Positions 9,423 to 20,013 of a DNA stretch of 64,000 nt are shown here, in pieces (the stretch's first letter is position 1; each line of letters opens with the position of its first letter). Source of the DNA: Aurantimicrobium sp. MWH-Uga1 (GTDB lineage: Bacteria; Actinomycetota; Actinomycetes; Actinomycetales; Microbacteriaceae); the NCBI RefSeq assembly GCF_003325955.1, contig NZ_CP030929.1:1364001-1428000 (forward strand). The letters are read 5' to 3'. The notes beneath the pieces are model-generated. The model saw nothing but the letters and a program-made list of their open reading frames with translations. It did no database searches and was not told the origin of the DNA. A program made the position numbers and the translations under genes.

Positions 9423-10942
9423 GCAGCAACTCCTGAAGGTACTTCGCCGGCCATCATCAAACCAAGGACTGCACGCGGAGTATCGGATGGAACGATTCCG
9501 ACAACACGCCCTTTGTACATCACCGCAATCCTGTCTGCGAGCGCAACAACTTCATCCAATTCACTGGACACGACCAGCACAGGAATGCCGTTATCGCGAG
9601 TCTCAACAATGCGTTTGTGAACAAATTCGATGGAGCCCACATCAATTCCGCGTGTTGGTTGCGCTGCAACGAAAAGGTTCAAATCACGACTGAGCTCTCG
9701 AGCAAGAACTATCTTCTGTTGGTTTCCTCCAGACAATTGAGATGCCTTCGAGGTGATGCCTTGAGAGCGAACATCAAATTCAGCAGAGGTCCTGGTGGCA
9801 AATTCGGCGAGTGTTTTGAGTTGCAAAGCACCTGCTCGAACAAATGGTGCGCCGTGAGCTCGGTCCAGCATGAGATTCTCAGCAATCGTAAAACTTCCGA
9901 CAAGACCATCTTCTGTTCTGTCTTCGGGAACAAATCCAACACCGGCATCGAGTATGTGGCGCACTGACTTACCCAGAAGTTGCTCCCCATTGAGGGTGAT
10001 GGAACCTGTGGTGTGGTGAGCAAGACCGAGGATTGCTTCGGTCAATTCTGTCTGACCGTTTCCTTGGACTCCTGCGATACAGACAATTTCACCTGCCCTG
10101 ATCGTGAAACTCACATTGTCAACGACGGCAATGCCACTGGGGTCTAATACGGTCAATGATTCAACGACAAGGGCGTCTGAACCAAGTTGGGCTTTTTTCT
10201 TCTCCACTGTGAGTTGAACAGCACGGCCAACCATCATTTCTGCCAGTTCAGTATTTGTGGCCGTTGGTGAAGCTTCACCAACGACCTTACCTAAGCGAAT
10301 CACGGTGATTTCGTCGGCAACTTCTCGAACTTCACGTAACTTGTGGGTAATGAAGATGATTGCTGTTCCCGCATCACGAAGTTGTTTCATGATGGCCATC
10401 AACTCGTCTGTTTCCTGCGGGGTAAGTACCGCGGTGGGCTCATCAAAAATCAAGACCTGTGCATCACGCGATAGGGCCTTGATGATTTCTACACGCTGTT
10501 GAACGCCAACAGGTAAATCTCCTACCAGGGCGTCGGGGTCAATATCGAAACCGAATCGGGCACTTACATCAAGCACTAGCTTCCGCGCAGCCTCAATATC
10601 CAGTCGTCCACCACGCTTGGTTTCCTCGTGACCGAGCATCACATTCTCGGCAACAGTGAAGACCGGGATAAGCATGAAATGCTGGTGGACCATTCCAATA
10701 CCCGCTGCCATTGCATCACCGGGACCAGAAAAGTGCTGTACGACATCGTCCAGCAAGATCTCTCCCTCGTCTGCTTGATAGAGCCCAAACAGAACGTTCA
10801 TCAGGGTGGATTTACCAGCGCCATTTTCTCCAACTAATGCATGAATTTTGCCAGGCAATGCCACAAGGTTGATGTGGTCGTTGGCAGTCAGCTGGCCAAA
10901 ACGCTTAGTGATATTGCGCAGTTCGAGCTTCATTGATCTCAC
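9419..10942 (-). CDS. Nucleoside ABC transporter ATP-binding protein, NupA-like
   Basis: A 507-residue protein with two fused ABC domains, as in RbsA/NupO. Domain 1 has Walker A GENGAGKST (38-46), a degenerate signature (LPVGVQQR) and Walker B VLIFDEPTAVL. Domain 2 has the degenerate Walker A GVQGNGQTE and a canonical signature LSGGNQQK, and its Walker B aspartate is replaced (NLFVAAQPTRG). This asymmetry is standard for the family, leaving one full catalytic site. Residues around the second DEP position look inactive, so energy coupling probably relies on the composite site. The start ATG is 10942; another ATG follows at 10933. Confidence 0.93.
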   Translation of the reverse strand: MRSMKLELRNITKRFGQLTANDHINLVALPGKIHALVGENGAGKSTLMNVLFGLYQADEGEILLDDVVQHFSGPGDAMAAGIGMVHQHFMLIPVFTVAENVMLGHEETKRGGRLDIEAARKLVLDVSARFGFDIDPDALVGDLPVGVQQRVEIIKALSRDAQVLIFDEPTAVLTPQETDELMAIMKQLRDAGTAIIFITHKLREVREVADEITVIRLGKVVGEASPTATNTELAEMMVGRAVQLTVEKKKAQLGSDALVVESLTVLDPSGIAVVDNVSFTIRAGEIVCIAGVQGNGQTELTEAILGLAHHTTGSITLNGEQLLGKSVRHILDAGVGFVPEDRTEDGLVGSFTIAENLMLDRAHGAPFVRAGALQLKTLAEFATRTSAEFDVRSQGITSKASQLSGGNQQKIVLARELSRDLNLFVAAQPTRGIDVGSIEFVHKRIVETRDNGIPVLVVSSELDEVVALADRIAVMYKGRVVGIVPSDTPRAVLGLMMAGEVPSGVAA

Positions 10943-10982
10943 AACTTCGTGGGCGGAAAGTGAACAATTTGAGTCTAATCAC

Positions 10983-11002
10983 TGCTAGGTAATGACCTAG
11001 CA
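10983..11002. repeat. Small perfect stem-loop between bmp and ATPase
   Basis: TGCTAGGT and ACCTAGCA form perfect 8-base arms around AATG. It sits between the bmp stop-proximal terminator hairpin and the ATPase gene. It could be an RNA processing or stability element, or a protein-binding palindrome; its role is unknown. Confidence 0.5.
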
Positions 11003-11004
11003 AG

Positions 11005-11049
11005 GAAAAGTTTGGGGAGGCAACCGCCGAAGCGGGGCCTCCCCAAACT
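11005..11049 (-). terminator. Intra-operon terminator-like hairpin after bmp
   Basis: On the minus strand AGTTTGGGGAGGC and GCCTCCCCAAACT form a perfect 13-bp stem with a 15-base loop, followed by TTTTCCTT. It lies between the binding-protein gene and the ATPase. It probably makes most transcripts stop after bmp, giving the usual excess of binding protein over membrane subunits. Confidence 0.8.
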
Positions 11050-11058
11050 AGTGCTGTA

Positions 11059-12132
11059 TTACTTTGGCGAAGAAGGAGAAACTACCTTGATCGAACCATC
11101 GTTAATGCCCTTGGTGATGGCATCCAGCTGGCTCTGCAGGTCAGGATTTACCTTCGATGCGTAGTCGTGGAATGGTGCAAGACCAACACCGCCGTTAGCA
11201 AGTGTTCCCACGAATGGGGTGTTGTCGAACTTGCCGTCTGCTGCTGCGAGAGTAACGTCAGCAACACCAACACCAACCTGCTTGAGAACAGAGGTCAAGA
11301 ACATGCTCTTGATTTCTGGGGCAGTGAGGTAAGCGTCGGAGTCAACACCGATCAGTGGGATGTCCTTGCCGGAGTCCTTGATTGCTTCAGCTGCGCTGAG
11401 GAAGATAGGACCACCAACGGGGAAGATGACGTCAGCGTTCTGGTCAATCAGACCCTGTGCTGCGGTCTTTGCCTCAACGCCAGCTGCAAATCCACCGGTA
11501 AAGGAACCGGTCTGAGATGCAACGTCCCAACCAACAACCTTGACGTTAGCGCCGTTTTCCTGGTTGTAGTAAGCAACACCATCAGCAAAACCATCCATGA
11601 AGATAGTTACTGGTGGGATCTGCATTCCACCGAAGGTACCTACGACACCAGTGGTGCTGTAGCTAGCTGCGGTGTATCCAGCGAGGAATGCTGCCTGTGC
11701 AGTGTCGAAAACGATGGGCTTTACGTTGTCAGCAACAATGCTGCTGTCGTCAACAATGGCGAAGTTCACATCAGGATTTGCTGCTGCTGCTTCCTTGGTT
11801 GCGTCAGCAAGCAAGAATCCAACAGTGGTGATCAGGGTACAACCCTGGTCAACCAAGCTCTGAATGTTAGGTGCGAAATCGGTTTCTGCAGCGGATTCAA
11901 CGGTGATGGGGGTTACACCCAATTCATCTGACGCAGCAGTGAGGCCTTCGTAACCAGACTGGTTGAACGACTTGTCGTCAAAACCACCTGAGTCAGAAAC
12001 CATGCAAGGTACTGCGAGGCTGCCGCCGTCGGCAGCGTCGTCTGCTGGTGCGCTTGCACATCCAGCCAAAAGGGCAACTACACCCAGCGCTGCTGCGCTG
12101 CTGATGGCTACCTTACGAGAAAAAATTCCCAA
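11059..12132 (-). CDS. BMP-family nucleoside-binding lipoprotein
   Basis: A periplasmic-binding-like lipoprotein of the Bmp/PnrA/Med family that delivers nucleosides to the adjacent ABC permease. The first in-frame ATG (12210) would add 26 residues in front of the signal peptide. I prefer the TTG at 12132, because GGAGG (complement of 12138-12142) lies 5 bases upstream and gives MGIFSRKVAISSAAALGVVA, a normal lipoprotein signal. The lipobox LLAGC puts the lipidated Cys at residue 25. The mature domain shows SDSGGFDDKSFNQ, typical of the family. This start gives 357 residues. It is the first gene of the transporter-cdd-deoA operon. Confidence 0.9.
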   Translation of the reverse strand: MGIFSRKVAISSAAALGVVALLAGCASAPADDAADGGSLAVPCMVSDSGGFDDKSFNQSGYEGLTAASDELGVTPITVESAAETDFAPNIQSLVDQGCTLITTVGFLLADATKEAAAANPDVNFAIVDDSSIVADNVKPIVFDTAQAAFLAGYTAASYSTTGVVGTFGGMQIPPVTIFMDGFADGVAYYNQENGANVKVVGWDVASQTGSFTGGFAAGVEAKTAAQGLIDQNADVIFPVGGPIFLSAAEAIKDSGKDIPLIGVDSDAYLTAPEIKSMFLTSVLKQVGVGVADVTLAAADGKFDNTPFVGTLANGGVGLAPFHDYASKVNPDLQSQLDAITKGINDGSIKVVSPSSPK

Positions 12133-12305
12133 TGTGTCCTCCAAATACGAGTCCACATACAGGCCGTATGAGGTAGAGACCACGTTACTCGAAACAGCGA
12201 ATTTCGCCACTCATCGGGTTCTTCTTAGCGGATAAGTTACACAATAGAAATAAAGATCTACGGAATCAGTCGTTTTGAGCCTAACGAACGACGATTTCCT
12301 TCGGT

Positions 12306-13661
<1,356 letters not shown>

Positions 13662-13739
13662 TCAATTCTAGCTGGGGGTGAACTCTCCCAAGGTTCTCCC
13701 CTAACATGAGCTACACCCCCTCTCTTTCAAGGATCACTG

Positions 13740-14780
13740 ATGCTCCCCACTTCGTTACCTGCCCCTCGTTTGATTGAGCCCAACTCGGTACCTTCCCTCC
13801 GGTGGGGAATCATTGGGCCTGGTGGAATTGCGGCAACCTTTGCTGACTCGGTTCACAAACACACTGCACAACGCGTTGTCGCGGTGGCATCTCAAACTCC
13901 CGGCAAAGCAGAAGCCTTCGCCACACCACGAGGCATTCCCTACGCACTGACCTCGTATCAGGAACTTGTCTCTCACCCAGAGGTGGATGTGGTTTACGTT
14001 GCCACCACACACGAATTCCATAAGGAGCATGCACTCCTTGCTATTGCGGCAGGTAAGCATGTCTTAGTTGAAAAGCCACTGGCCACCAACCCCACCGATG
14101 CACAAGAGATCCAGGATGCTGCCTTCAGTGCCGGGGTCCTCGCTATGGAAGCGATGTGGACCAGATACATTCCTCAATCCGACGTGATGCGTCAACTTCT
14201 CAGCGACGGAGTCCTCGGAGAAATTCAATTCGTGCTCTCCGACTTTGGTCAAGATCTCCGCCATGTTCCACGTTTGATGGATCCTCTTTCTGGTGGTGGA
14301 TTGTTGGATTTGGGTATCTACAACTTCGCGTTCTCTTCTTTTGTATTGGGAGAGGCATCTGAGGTTGCAACAGTTGGTTCTCTCACTTCAACTGGCGTGG
14401 ACCAAACGACAACAACTTTGTTGACCTATGCCTCTGGTGCTCAGGCCGTGGCAACGGTGACCATGGCCGCATTCACACCTACCGCAGCATCCATTTCAGG
14501 AACAAAAGGACGGCTCAATATCCACGAGCCTTTCTTCACTCCAAGCGGCTTGACCCTTTTTGCTTCAGAGTTCAACCCAAACCCAGTTGCCTCCTGGCGA
14601 GATGAGACTGGAGTTCCTGCACATGAAGGGTTGAGTTATCAGGCAACCGCGCTGGCGTCCTTCGTTGATCAAGGGTTGAATGACTCTCCCCTGCGTCCGC
14701 TACATGAAGCAGTCAGCGATATCGGTCTGATTCTCCAGGCCCGCCATCAGATTGGCGCATTCCTGACAGGAGAGAAGTAA
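13740..14780 (+). CDS. Gfo/Idh/MocA-family NAD(P)-dependent oxidoreductase
   Basis: A 346-residue oxidoreductase with an N-terminal Rossmann fold (WGIIGPGGIAATFAD, residues about 23-37) and the family lysine in VEKPLATN. The C-terminal half is the mixed alpha/beta domain with GGGLLDLGIYN. Family members oxidise or reduce sugars, inositols or trans-dihydrodiols; substrate cannot be assigned. It is divergent from argG and converges on the xylose repressor gene, with 7 bases between stops. The position next to the xylose regulon makes a sugar substrate plausible but not demonstrated. Confidence 0.85.
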   Translation: MLPTSLPAPRLIEPNSVPSLRWGIIGPGGIAATFADSVHKHTAQRVVAVASQTPGKAEAFATPRGIPYALTSYQELVSHPEVDVVYVATTHEFHKEHALLAIAAGKHVLVEKPLATNPTDAQEIQDAAFSAGVLAMEAMWTRYIPQSDVMRQLLSDGVLGEIQFVLSDFGQDLRHVPRLMDPLSGGGLLDLGIYNFAFSSFVLGEASEVATVGSLTSTGVDQTTTTLLTYASGAQAVATVTMAAFTPTAASISGTKGRLNIHEPFFTPSGLTLFASEFNPNPVASWRDETGVPAHEGLSYQATALASFVDQGLNDSPLRPLHEAVSDIGLILQARHQIGAFLTGEK

Positions 14781-14787
14781 CCTCCGG

Positions 14788-16011
14788 TTACTTGCCTCGA
14801 GCAGGGAAGAGTTGCGTTACAGCAGGCTCAGCCAATAGTGGTGCAATAGGTAATCCAGCTGCTCCAATCATCAGCAGGTTGGGTCCAAGTTCTGCTGTTT
14901 TCACTAGCAGCCTGTCTTGAGGCGCGGTAAGTGTGCTCCAACGGAAACGACTGAGCAACCGGTCACGATCGTATGAATGCAAAACTGCAAGATAACCAGC
15001 GATGAGTACTATCTCAGGGTTGAAGATGTTGACATAGTTACCAACTGCTACAGCCAGAGCGTCAATTTGTGATTCAAGAAGTTTTTGAACTTTTGAACTG
15101 ACCGGTTTTGAAAGCACTACTTCAAGTTCTGCATCATCAGCGCTTTCTATTTTGAGCGCTGCTAACAAATCTTCACGGCGAACCAATGACTCTAGCGTTC
15201 CTTGCAAACCTGAATAATCTTCGCGTGGGGAATCTGAAATACGGACGTGCCCGAGCTCACCGGCATAACCTGCAGCCCCACGAAGAAGTATTCCTCCGTG
15301 AATAACTCCACCGCCGATGCCACCGGAACCACCAAAGAGATACACAATTTCACTGAAGCCGCGGCCTGCTCCAAGATCGCGTTCAGCAATAGATCCCAAA
15401 CTCGCGTCATTGTCAATAAACACTGGGAGGCCTGTTTGTTGATGCAACATGCGTGCAAAAGGAACTTCTACCCAGTTGAGGTGGGGAGCGAGCCGAACCA
15501 CTCCATCCTCAACTCGAATCTGCCCGGGGATCGCAACCCCTATTCCAGCGATACGGAATGTAGCGGGCATCTTGGCTCGAAGTTCCGAGATGAGCTTGGT
15601 GGCAATCTCTACTGATTCATTCGGGCTGGGAACTGAAGGATGGGTGTGGCGTACCTTGTCGATTACTTTTCCGGATAACGTCACCACACCCACAGTGGTG
15701 GCGTCAGTATCAGGATTAACAGCAAATACAACTACTTCATCTGAGAATGACACCATCAAAGAGGGTCGTCCAACCCCTTGAGTGACATTTGCTTCAGACT
15801 CAATAATGAGTCCGAGTTCTTGTAATTCAGTAACCAGGTCAGAAATAGTCGAGCGATTCAGCCCGGTCCGTTGGGTAAGGGCAGAACGAGACATTGTTCC
15901 AAATTGACGAAGCAATCTCAGAATTGCCGACAAATTATGTTGGCGAACTTGTTCACGGTTACTGCCGACGGTTGACGCACCACTACTGGCTTTTGCCCCG
16001 GAAGGTGTCAT
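14788..16011 (-). CDS. xylR: ROK-family transcriptional repressor, XylR-like
   Basis: A 407-residue repressor with an N-terminal winged helix (QHNLSAILRLLRQFGTMSRS to about residue 80) and a C-terminal ROK sugar-kinase-like domain (GIGVAIPGQIRVEDG, FIDNDA, and the GGSGGIGGGVIHGG loop). The usual zinc-binding CxCGxxGC cluster of ROK kinases is not seen, as in many ROK regulators. It is divergent from xylA, and operator-like repeats occur in the shared region and again upstream of the sugar-binding protein. It most likely represses these genes and is released by xylose. Confidence 0.87.
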   Translation of the reverse strand: MTPSGAKASSGASTVGSNREQVRQHNLSAILRLLRQFGTMSRSALTQRTGLNRSTISDLVTELQELGLIIESEANVTQGVGRPSLMVSFSDEVVVFAVNPDTDATTVGVVTLSGKVIDKVRHTHPSVPSPNESVEIATKLISELRAKMPATFRIAGIGVAIPGQIRVEDGVVRLAPHLNWVEVPFARMLHQQTGLPVFIDNDASLGSIAERDLGAGRGFSEIVYLFGGSGGIGGGVIHGGILLRGAAGYAGELGHVRISDSPREDYSGLQGTLESLVRREDLLAALKIESADDAELEVVLSKPVSSKVQKLLESQIDALAVAVGNYVNIFNPEIVLIAGYLAVLHSYDRDRLLSRFRWSTLTAPQDRLLVKTAELGPNLLMIGAAGLPIAPLLAEPAVTQLFPARGK

Positions 16012-16050
16012 AGAAATTTTCTCTCTGTGTGAATGCTGTCAAACATATTC

Positions 16051-16073
16051 TTACCTCTAAACAACAAATTAAT
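16051..16073. promoter_or_regulatory. Candidate XylR operator half-site between xylR and xylA
   Basis: The segment contains CTAAACAACAAATTAA. Its AAACAACAAA core is the half-site seen again at 18800-18809 and resembles published Bacillus XylR operators. It lies 40-60 bases upstream of xylR and probably controls the regulator. Confidence 0.5.
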
Positions 16074-16092
16074 ACAGTTATGTGTTTTTGAG

Positions 16093-16123
16093 TTGACAAG
16101 TATTACACGTACGGGTCTATATT
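16093..16123 (+). promoter_or_regulatory. xylA promoter
   Basis: TTGACA at 16093-16098, a 17-base spacer and TCTATA at 16116-16121 (or TATATT at 16118-16123 with 19 bases) form a good sigma-70-type promoter. The -10 region touches the palindromic operator at 16122-16140, so repressor binding would block RNA polymerase. Confidence 0.7.
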
Positions 16124-16140
16124 GTTCCCTAAGGCAACAA
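16122..16140. promoter_or_regulatory. Candidate XylR operator at xylA
   Basis: TTGTTCCCTAAGGCAACAA: arms TTGTT and AACAA around 9 bases, immediately after the -10 box. The same arms and spacing recur at 18866-18884 upstream of the binding-protein gene. Confidence 0.65.
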
Positions 16141-16170
16141 ATACACAAGACCACTAAGGACAAATCGACA

Positions 16171-17364
16171 ATGTCGTCACTAACCCCTACCCGCGAAGAC
16201 AAATTCTCTTTCGGCCTCTGGACGATTGGCTGGGCAGCCCAAGATCAGTTTGGTGGGCCAACTCGTGAGCATCTGGATGTTGTTGAAGCTGTTGAGAAGC
16301 TCGCCGAACTGGGCGCGTACGGTTTGACCTTCCATGATGACGATCTCTTCCCATTTGGAAGTAACGATGCCGAACGCCAAAAGCAGATAGACCGCCTCAA
16401 GCAAGCTCTTGCCGACACTGGTTTGATCATTCCGATGATCACCACCAACCTCTTTAGCCACCCCGTTTTCAAAGATGGTGGTTTCACAAGTAATGATCGA
16501 GGTGTTCGTCGCTTTGCTTTGCGTAAGGCACTTCGCAACCTCGACCTTGCTGCCGAGATGGGTGCAAAGACCTTCGTTATGTGGGGTGGCCGCGAAGGTG
16601 GAGAGTACGACAGTGCCAAGGACATTCAGGGTGCTCTTCAGCGCTACCGCGAAGGTGTCAACCTGATGACCTCCTACGTCAAGGACAAGGGCTACGACAT
16701 TCGCTTTGCCATTGAGCCCAAGCCCAACGAGCCACGTGGAGACATTCTTCTGCCCACGGTTGGTCACGCTATGGCGTTCATTAACACTCTGGAACATCCA
16801 GAGCTCGTGGGTCTCAACCCCGAGGTCGGCCACGAGCAAATGGCAGGACTGAACTTTACTGCGGGCATAGCTCAGGCCATTGAACACGGAAAGCTCTATC
16901 ACATCGACCTCAATGGTCAGAAGGGTGTGAAGTTTGACCAGGACCTCGTCTTTGGACATGGAGATATTCTCAATGCCTTCTCCTTGGTGGATCTTCTTGA
17001 ATTTGGTGGCCCCAACGGCGGCCGCGCATATGACGGTCCCCGTCACTTTGACTACAAGCCCAGCCGCACCGAAGACTTCACTGGGGTGTGGGACTCAGCG
17101 GCTGCAAACATGCGCATGTACCTTCTGCTGAAAGAACGTGCCGCAGCATTCCGCGCAGACCCCGAAGTCAAAGCTGCTCTTGAAGCTTCACGCGTAGCGG
17201 AGATTCACACCACCACACTTGCTCCAGGTGAGACCTACCAGGATCTTCTGGCAGATACCGCTTCCTATGAAAACTTCGATGCGGACTCCTACTTCAACGG
17301 ACGTGGTTTTGGATTCGTCAAGCTCAACCAGTTAGCTATTGAACACCTCATGGGCGCTCGATAA
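16171..17364 (+). CDS. xylA: Xylose isomerase
   Basis: Isomerises D-xylose to D-xylulose (also glucose to fructose). The ATG at 16171 is chosen over an upstream in-frame ATG at 16033, because the latter lies in the promoter and AAGGA sits 10 bases before 16171. The resulting 397 residues align with the Streptomyces class I enzyme: H55 in FHDDD, E181 and K183 in [11 protein letters not shown]217 and H220 in NPEVGHEQ, D245 in HIDLN, and D255/D257 binding metal 2. Xylulokinase follows 3 bases after the stop. Confidence 0.97.
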   Translation: MSSLTPTREDKFSFGLWTIGWAAQDQFGGPTREHLDVVEAVEKLAELGAYGLTFHDDDLFPFGSNDAERQKQIDRLKQALADTGLIIPMITTNLFSHPVFKDGGFTSNDRGVRRFALRKALRNLDLAAEMGAKTFVMWGGREGGEYDSAKDIQGALQRYREGVNLMTSYVKDKGYDIRFAIEPKPNEPRGDILLPTVGHAMAFINTLEHPELVGLNPEVGHEQMAGLNFTAGIAQAIEHGKLYHIDLNGQKGVKFDQDLVFGHGDILNAFSLVDLLEFGGPNGGRAYDGPRHFDYKPSRTEDFTGVWDSAAANMRMYLLLKERAAAFRADPEVKAALEASRVAEIHTTTLAPGETYQDLLADTASYENFDADSYFNGRGFGFVKLNQLAIEHLMGAR

Positions 17365-17367
17365 CTC

Positions 17368-18780
17368 ATGGCTTTAGTAGCTGGGGTTGATTCATCAACT
17401 CAGAGTTGCAAAGTTGTCATTGTCGATGCCCTCACCGGTGAGCTAGTCCGACAGGGTCGAGCGAGCCACCCGAATGGTACCGAGGTCGACCCCGCCCTGT
17501 GGTGGGAAGCATTGCAAAATGCAATCCGGGAAGCCGGCGGGCTTGACGATGTTGACGCAATATCTATCGGTGGCCAGCAACACGGAATGGTTGTTCTCGA
17601 TTCCGAAGGTCGAGTTATCCGTGATGCACTGTTGTGGAATGATACGCGGAGTGCTGCGCAAGCAGACGAGCTCATCGCCCACTTCGGAGCCGAGAACCTA
17701 GCAGCACAAACAGGTTCTGTTCCTGTTGCTTCATTCACCTCAACCAAATTGTTGTGGCTTCGACAGAACGAACCAGACAATGCAGCCCGAGTTGCTGCTG
17801 TTGCTCTCCCGCACGACTGGTTGACCTGGAGACTTGCAGGTTTTGGGCCTACCGGGGAAAGTGAAAAGGGTCCTGTTCTTGACGCTTTAACCACCGACCG
17901 CTCTGACGCCAGTGGAACTGGGTATTTCAATCCCACCACCAATGAATATCTCGAGGATGTAGTTACCTTTGCCCTCGGGCATGTTCCGATTCTCCCCCGA
18001 ATTGTGTTGCCGGGTGAACCTGCGGGAGAAACACCAAAAGGAACACAGATTGCGTGTGGCGCTGGAGATAATGCTGCAGCTGCGTTTGGAATCGGAGCAA
18101 CGGAGGGGGATGTAGTTGTTTCGCTTGGTACTAGTGGAACTGTCTTCTCTGTTTCGCGATCATCAACTCAGGACAAGGGCGCAACAATTGCGGGCTTCGC
18201 GAGTGCTTCCAATTCTTTCTTACCTTTGGTCTGCAGCCTCAATGCTGCCCGCGTGATTGATTCTTTCGCTGACCTTCTCTCTGTCTCTCATGATGAGCTG
18301 GGATCACTTGCACGTGATGCTGAGCCAGGTGCAGGGGGAATTGTTCTGGTTCCTTATTTTGAAGGTGAACGCACTCCTAACTTGCCCAAGGCCACAGCTG
18401 AACTTGTTGGCCTGACCTTGGCAAATCATTCTCGCCACAACATAGCTCGCGCTGCCATTGAGGGAATGTTGTGTGGTTTGAACGCAGGTCTTGATGCTCT
18501 TGTTGAAGCAGGTGTCGAGTGCAAACGTATTTTTCTCGTGGGTGGCGCGGCCGCCAATCCTGCTGTGCAAGAGATAGCTGCAGAGATTTTTGGTGTTCCA
18601 ATTGTTGTCCCTCAGCCAGGAGAATATGTCGCTACGGGTGCCGCACGACAGGCTGCCGAATTGCTCATGGGAACCGAGCCGACATGGGAGACAAGCACCA
18701 TAGCCACCCTCTCACGTGGACGTAGGGTTGACGTCATCGATAACTACCGAAAAGCAGCTGATTTTGCTGCGAAACGTTAA
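17368..18780 (+). CDS. xylB: Xylulokinase
   Basis: A FGGY-family kinase of 470 residues that phosphorylates D-xylulose to xylulose-5-phosphate for the pentose phosphate pathway. Motifs are the N-terminal phosphate loop [10 protein letters not shown] (5-14), GGQQHGMV (catalytic-domain signature), [18 protein letters not shown], the SLGTSGTVF phosphate loop and the C-terminal [10 protein letters not shown] adenosine motif. It starts 3 bases after xylA and is certainly in the same operon. Confidence 0.96.
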   Translation: MALVAGVDSSTQSCKVVIVDALTGELVRQGRASHPNGTEVDPALWWEALQNAIREAGGLDDVDAISIGGQQHGMVVLDSEGRVIRDALLWNDTRSAAQADELIAHFGAENLAAQTGSVPVASFTSTKLLWLRQNEPDNAARVAAVALPHDWLTWRLAGFGPTGESEKGPVLDALTTDRSDASGTGYFNPTTNEYLEDVVTFALGHVPILPRIVLPGEPAGETPKGTQIACGAGDNAAAAFGIGATEGDVVVSLGTSGTVFSVSRSSTQDKGATIAGFASASNSFLPLVCSLNAARVIDSFADLLSVSHDELGSLARDAEPGAGGIVLVPYFEGERTPNLPKATAELVGLTLANHSRHNIARAAIEGMLCGLNAGLDALVEAGVECKRIFLVGGAAANPAVQEIAAEIFGVPIVVPQPGEYVATGAARQAAELLMGTEPTWETSTIATLSRGRRVDVIDNYRKAADFAAKR

Positions 18781-18788
18781 ACCTCCTA

Positions 18789-18813
18789 TTTAGTGTTTTA
18801 AACAACAAAATAA
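18789..18813. promoter_or_regulatory. Candidate XylR operator upstream of sugar ABC operon
   Basis: The right half TTTAAACAACAAAATAA is very close to Bacillus-type XylR operators and shares the AAACAACAAA core with 16059-16068. The left half TTTAGTG is weaker. It lies immediately after the xylB stop. Confidence 0.55.
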
Positions 18814-18829
18814 GCAGTTTCCCTGTTTT

Positions 18830-18845
18830 GTTACCAGTTTGTAAC
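18830..18845. repeat. GTTAC-N6-GTAAC inverted repeat
   Basis: GTTAC (18830-18834) and GTAAC (18841-18845) are inverted around CAGTTT, between the two operator-like sites in front of the sugar-binding protein. It may bind a second regulator, for example for catabolite control; no family can be named from the sequence. Confidence 0.35.
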
Positions 18846-18865
18846 CAAATCAGGTTGTTATTTAT

Positions 18866-18884
18866 TTGTTGGATAGGGCAACAT
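18866..18884. promoter_or_regulatory. Candidate XylR operator at sugar-binding protein gene
   Basis: TTGTT-GGATAGGGC-AACAT has the same arms and 9-base spacing as the xylA operator at 16122-16140. It is 74 bases upstream of the binding-protein ATG and links the transporter to the xylose repressor. Confidence 0.6.
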
Positions 18885-18957
18885 ATAGGCAGGGCTCACC
18901 GTCGAGCCCGACTCGAAGTTAACTTCGAGAAACCAAGAGAAAATTGAAGGGAGAGAA

Positions 18958-20004
18958 ATGAAGAAGTCTTCATTGATCTCAATCGCAGCTCTAGCAGCTG
19001 TGTCCGCACTTGCCCTCTCGGGTTGTGCTGGTGCATCTAACGATGCAGCTGCAAGCACTCGTGCTTGTGTAATCCTCCCCGACACCGAGTCTTCACCTCG
19101 TTGGGAATCTGGCGACAAGCCAGCTCTCGAGGCTGCTTTGACCGACGCTGGTTACGAAGTAGACATCCAGAACGCTCAGGGTGACACTGCAAAGTACGCA
19201 ACCATCGCAGACCAGATGCTCAGCAAGGGCTGTGGCGTTATGATCCTCACCGACCACCAGGGTGCAGCTATCCAGGTAGCTGAGAAGGCAAAGGAACTTG
19301 GAGTTCCAGTTATTGCTTACGACCGCCCCGTTGAAGGTGCTGACTACTACGTTTCATTCGACAACGAAGCAGTTGGTGGTATTGAAGGTCAGTGCATCGT
19401 TGACGGTCTGACCGCCGCTGGCAAGGACCCTGCAACCGCATCTGTTGTTTACGTTGGTGGAGACCCTGCTGACGGTAACGCAAAGATGTTCTACGACGGT
19501 GCTGTAGCTGTCATGTCAGCTGCTGGTATCAAGCCTGCCGCTGAGACCCCAGGTACCTGGGATGGAACCAAGGCTGGAACCGCATTCGAGCAGGCTTACA
19601 CCTCTCTCGGCGGTAACGTTGACGCTGTTTGGGTAGCAAACGACACCAACGCAGCTGCAGTTATCACCATCCTTGACAAGAACGGCAAGACCGTTCCTGT
19701 TTCTGGTCAGGACGCATCTGTTGCTGGTCTTCAGAACGTTCTTCTCGGCAAGCAGACCTGCACGGTCTACAAGCCATTCTCTGTAGAAGCTGCTGCTGCC
19801 TCCGACCTGGCAATCCAGATCCTCGGTGGCAAGGCTCCTTCTGTTGAGAAGAAGCTCGCTGACGGAACTCCTTTCGTCGCAGTTACCCCCATCAAGGTCG
19901 GTCCTGAACAGGTCATCGACGTTGTATCCGCTGGTGACGCATCTGCCAAAGACATCTGCACCGCAGAGCTCAAGGCTGCATGTGAGAAGTACGGCGTAAA
20001 GTAA
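18958..20004 (+). CDS. Sugar (probably xylose) ABC transporter binding lipoprotein
   Basis: A 348-residue lipoprotein of the periplasmic-binding protein type 1 family (RbsB/XylF/FrcB-like). The signal peptide MKKSSLISIAALAAVSALAL is followed by the lipobox LSGC (Cys at residue 23). A GGGAGAG Shine-Dalgarno precedes the ATG. Ligand-site features include PDTESSPRWESGD near the mature start, VIAYDRPVEG, and VWVANDTNAAA. Position downstream of xylAB and of repressor sites suggests D-xylose, although glucose, arabinose or a broader pentose range is possible. Codon choice is strongly biased, suggesting high expression. Confidence 0.9.
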   Translation: MKKSSLISIAALAAVSALALSGCAGASNDAAASTRACVILPDTESSPRWESGDKPALEAALTDAGYEVDIQNAQGDTAKYATIADQMLSKGCGVMILTDHQGAAIQVAEKAKELGVPVIAYDRPVEGADYYVSFDNEAVGGIEGQCIVDGLTAAGKDPATASVVYVGGDPADGNAKMFYDGAVAVMSAAGIKPAAETPGTWDGTKAGTAFEQAYTSLGGNVDAVWVANDTNAAAVITILDKNGKTVPVSGQDASVAGLQNVLLGKQTCTVYKPFSVEAAAASDLAIQILGGKAPSVEKKLADGTPFVAVTPIKVGPEQVIDVVSAGDASAKDICTAELKAACEKYGVK

Positions 20005-20013
20005 TACCCCAAT

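Noticed and set aside
11167-11931. 254-residue open frame antisense to bmp
   Set aside because: Cys/Ser/Val-rich composition typical of antisense of an Ala/Thr/Asp-rich gene; no Shine-Dalgarno.
16033-16170. Extended xylA start at 16033
   Set aside because: It would place the promoter and operator inside the coding region and adds 46 residues not found in the family.
16180-17046. 288-residue open frame antisense to xylA
   Set aside because: It mirrors a strongly codon-biased gene with a full set of xylose isomerase active-site residues; no start signal or domain was seen.
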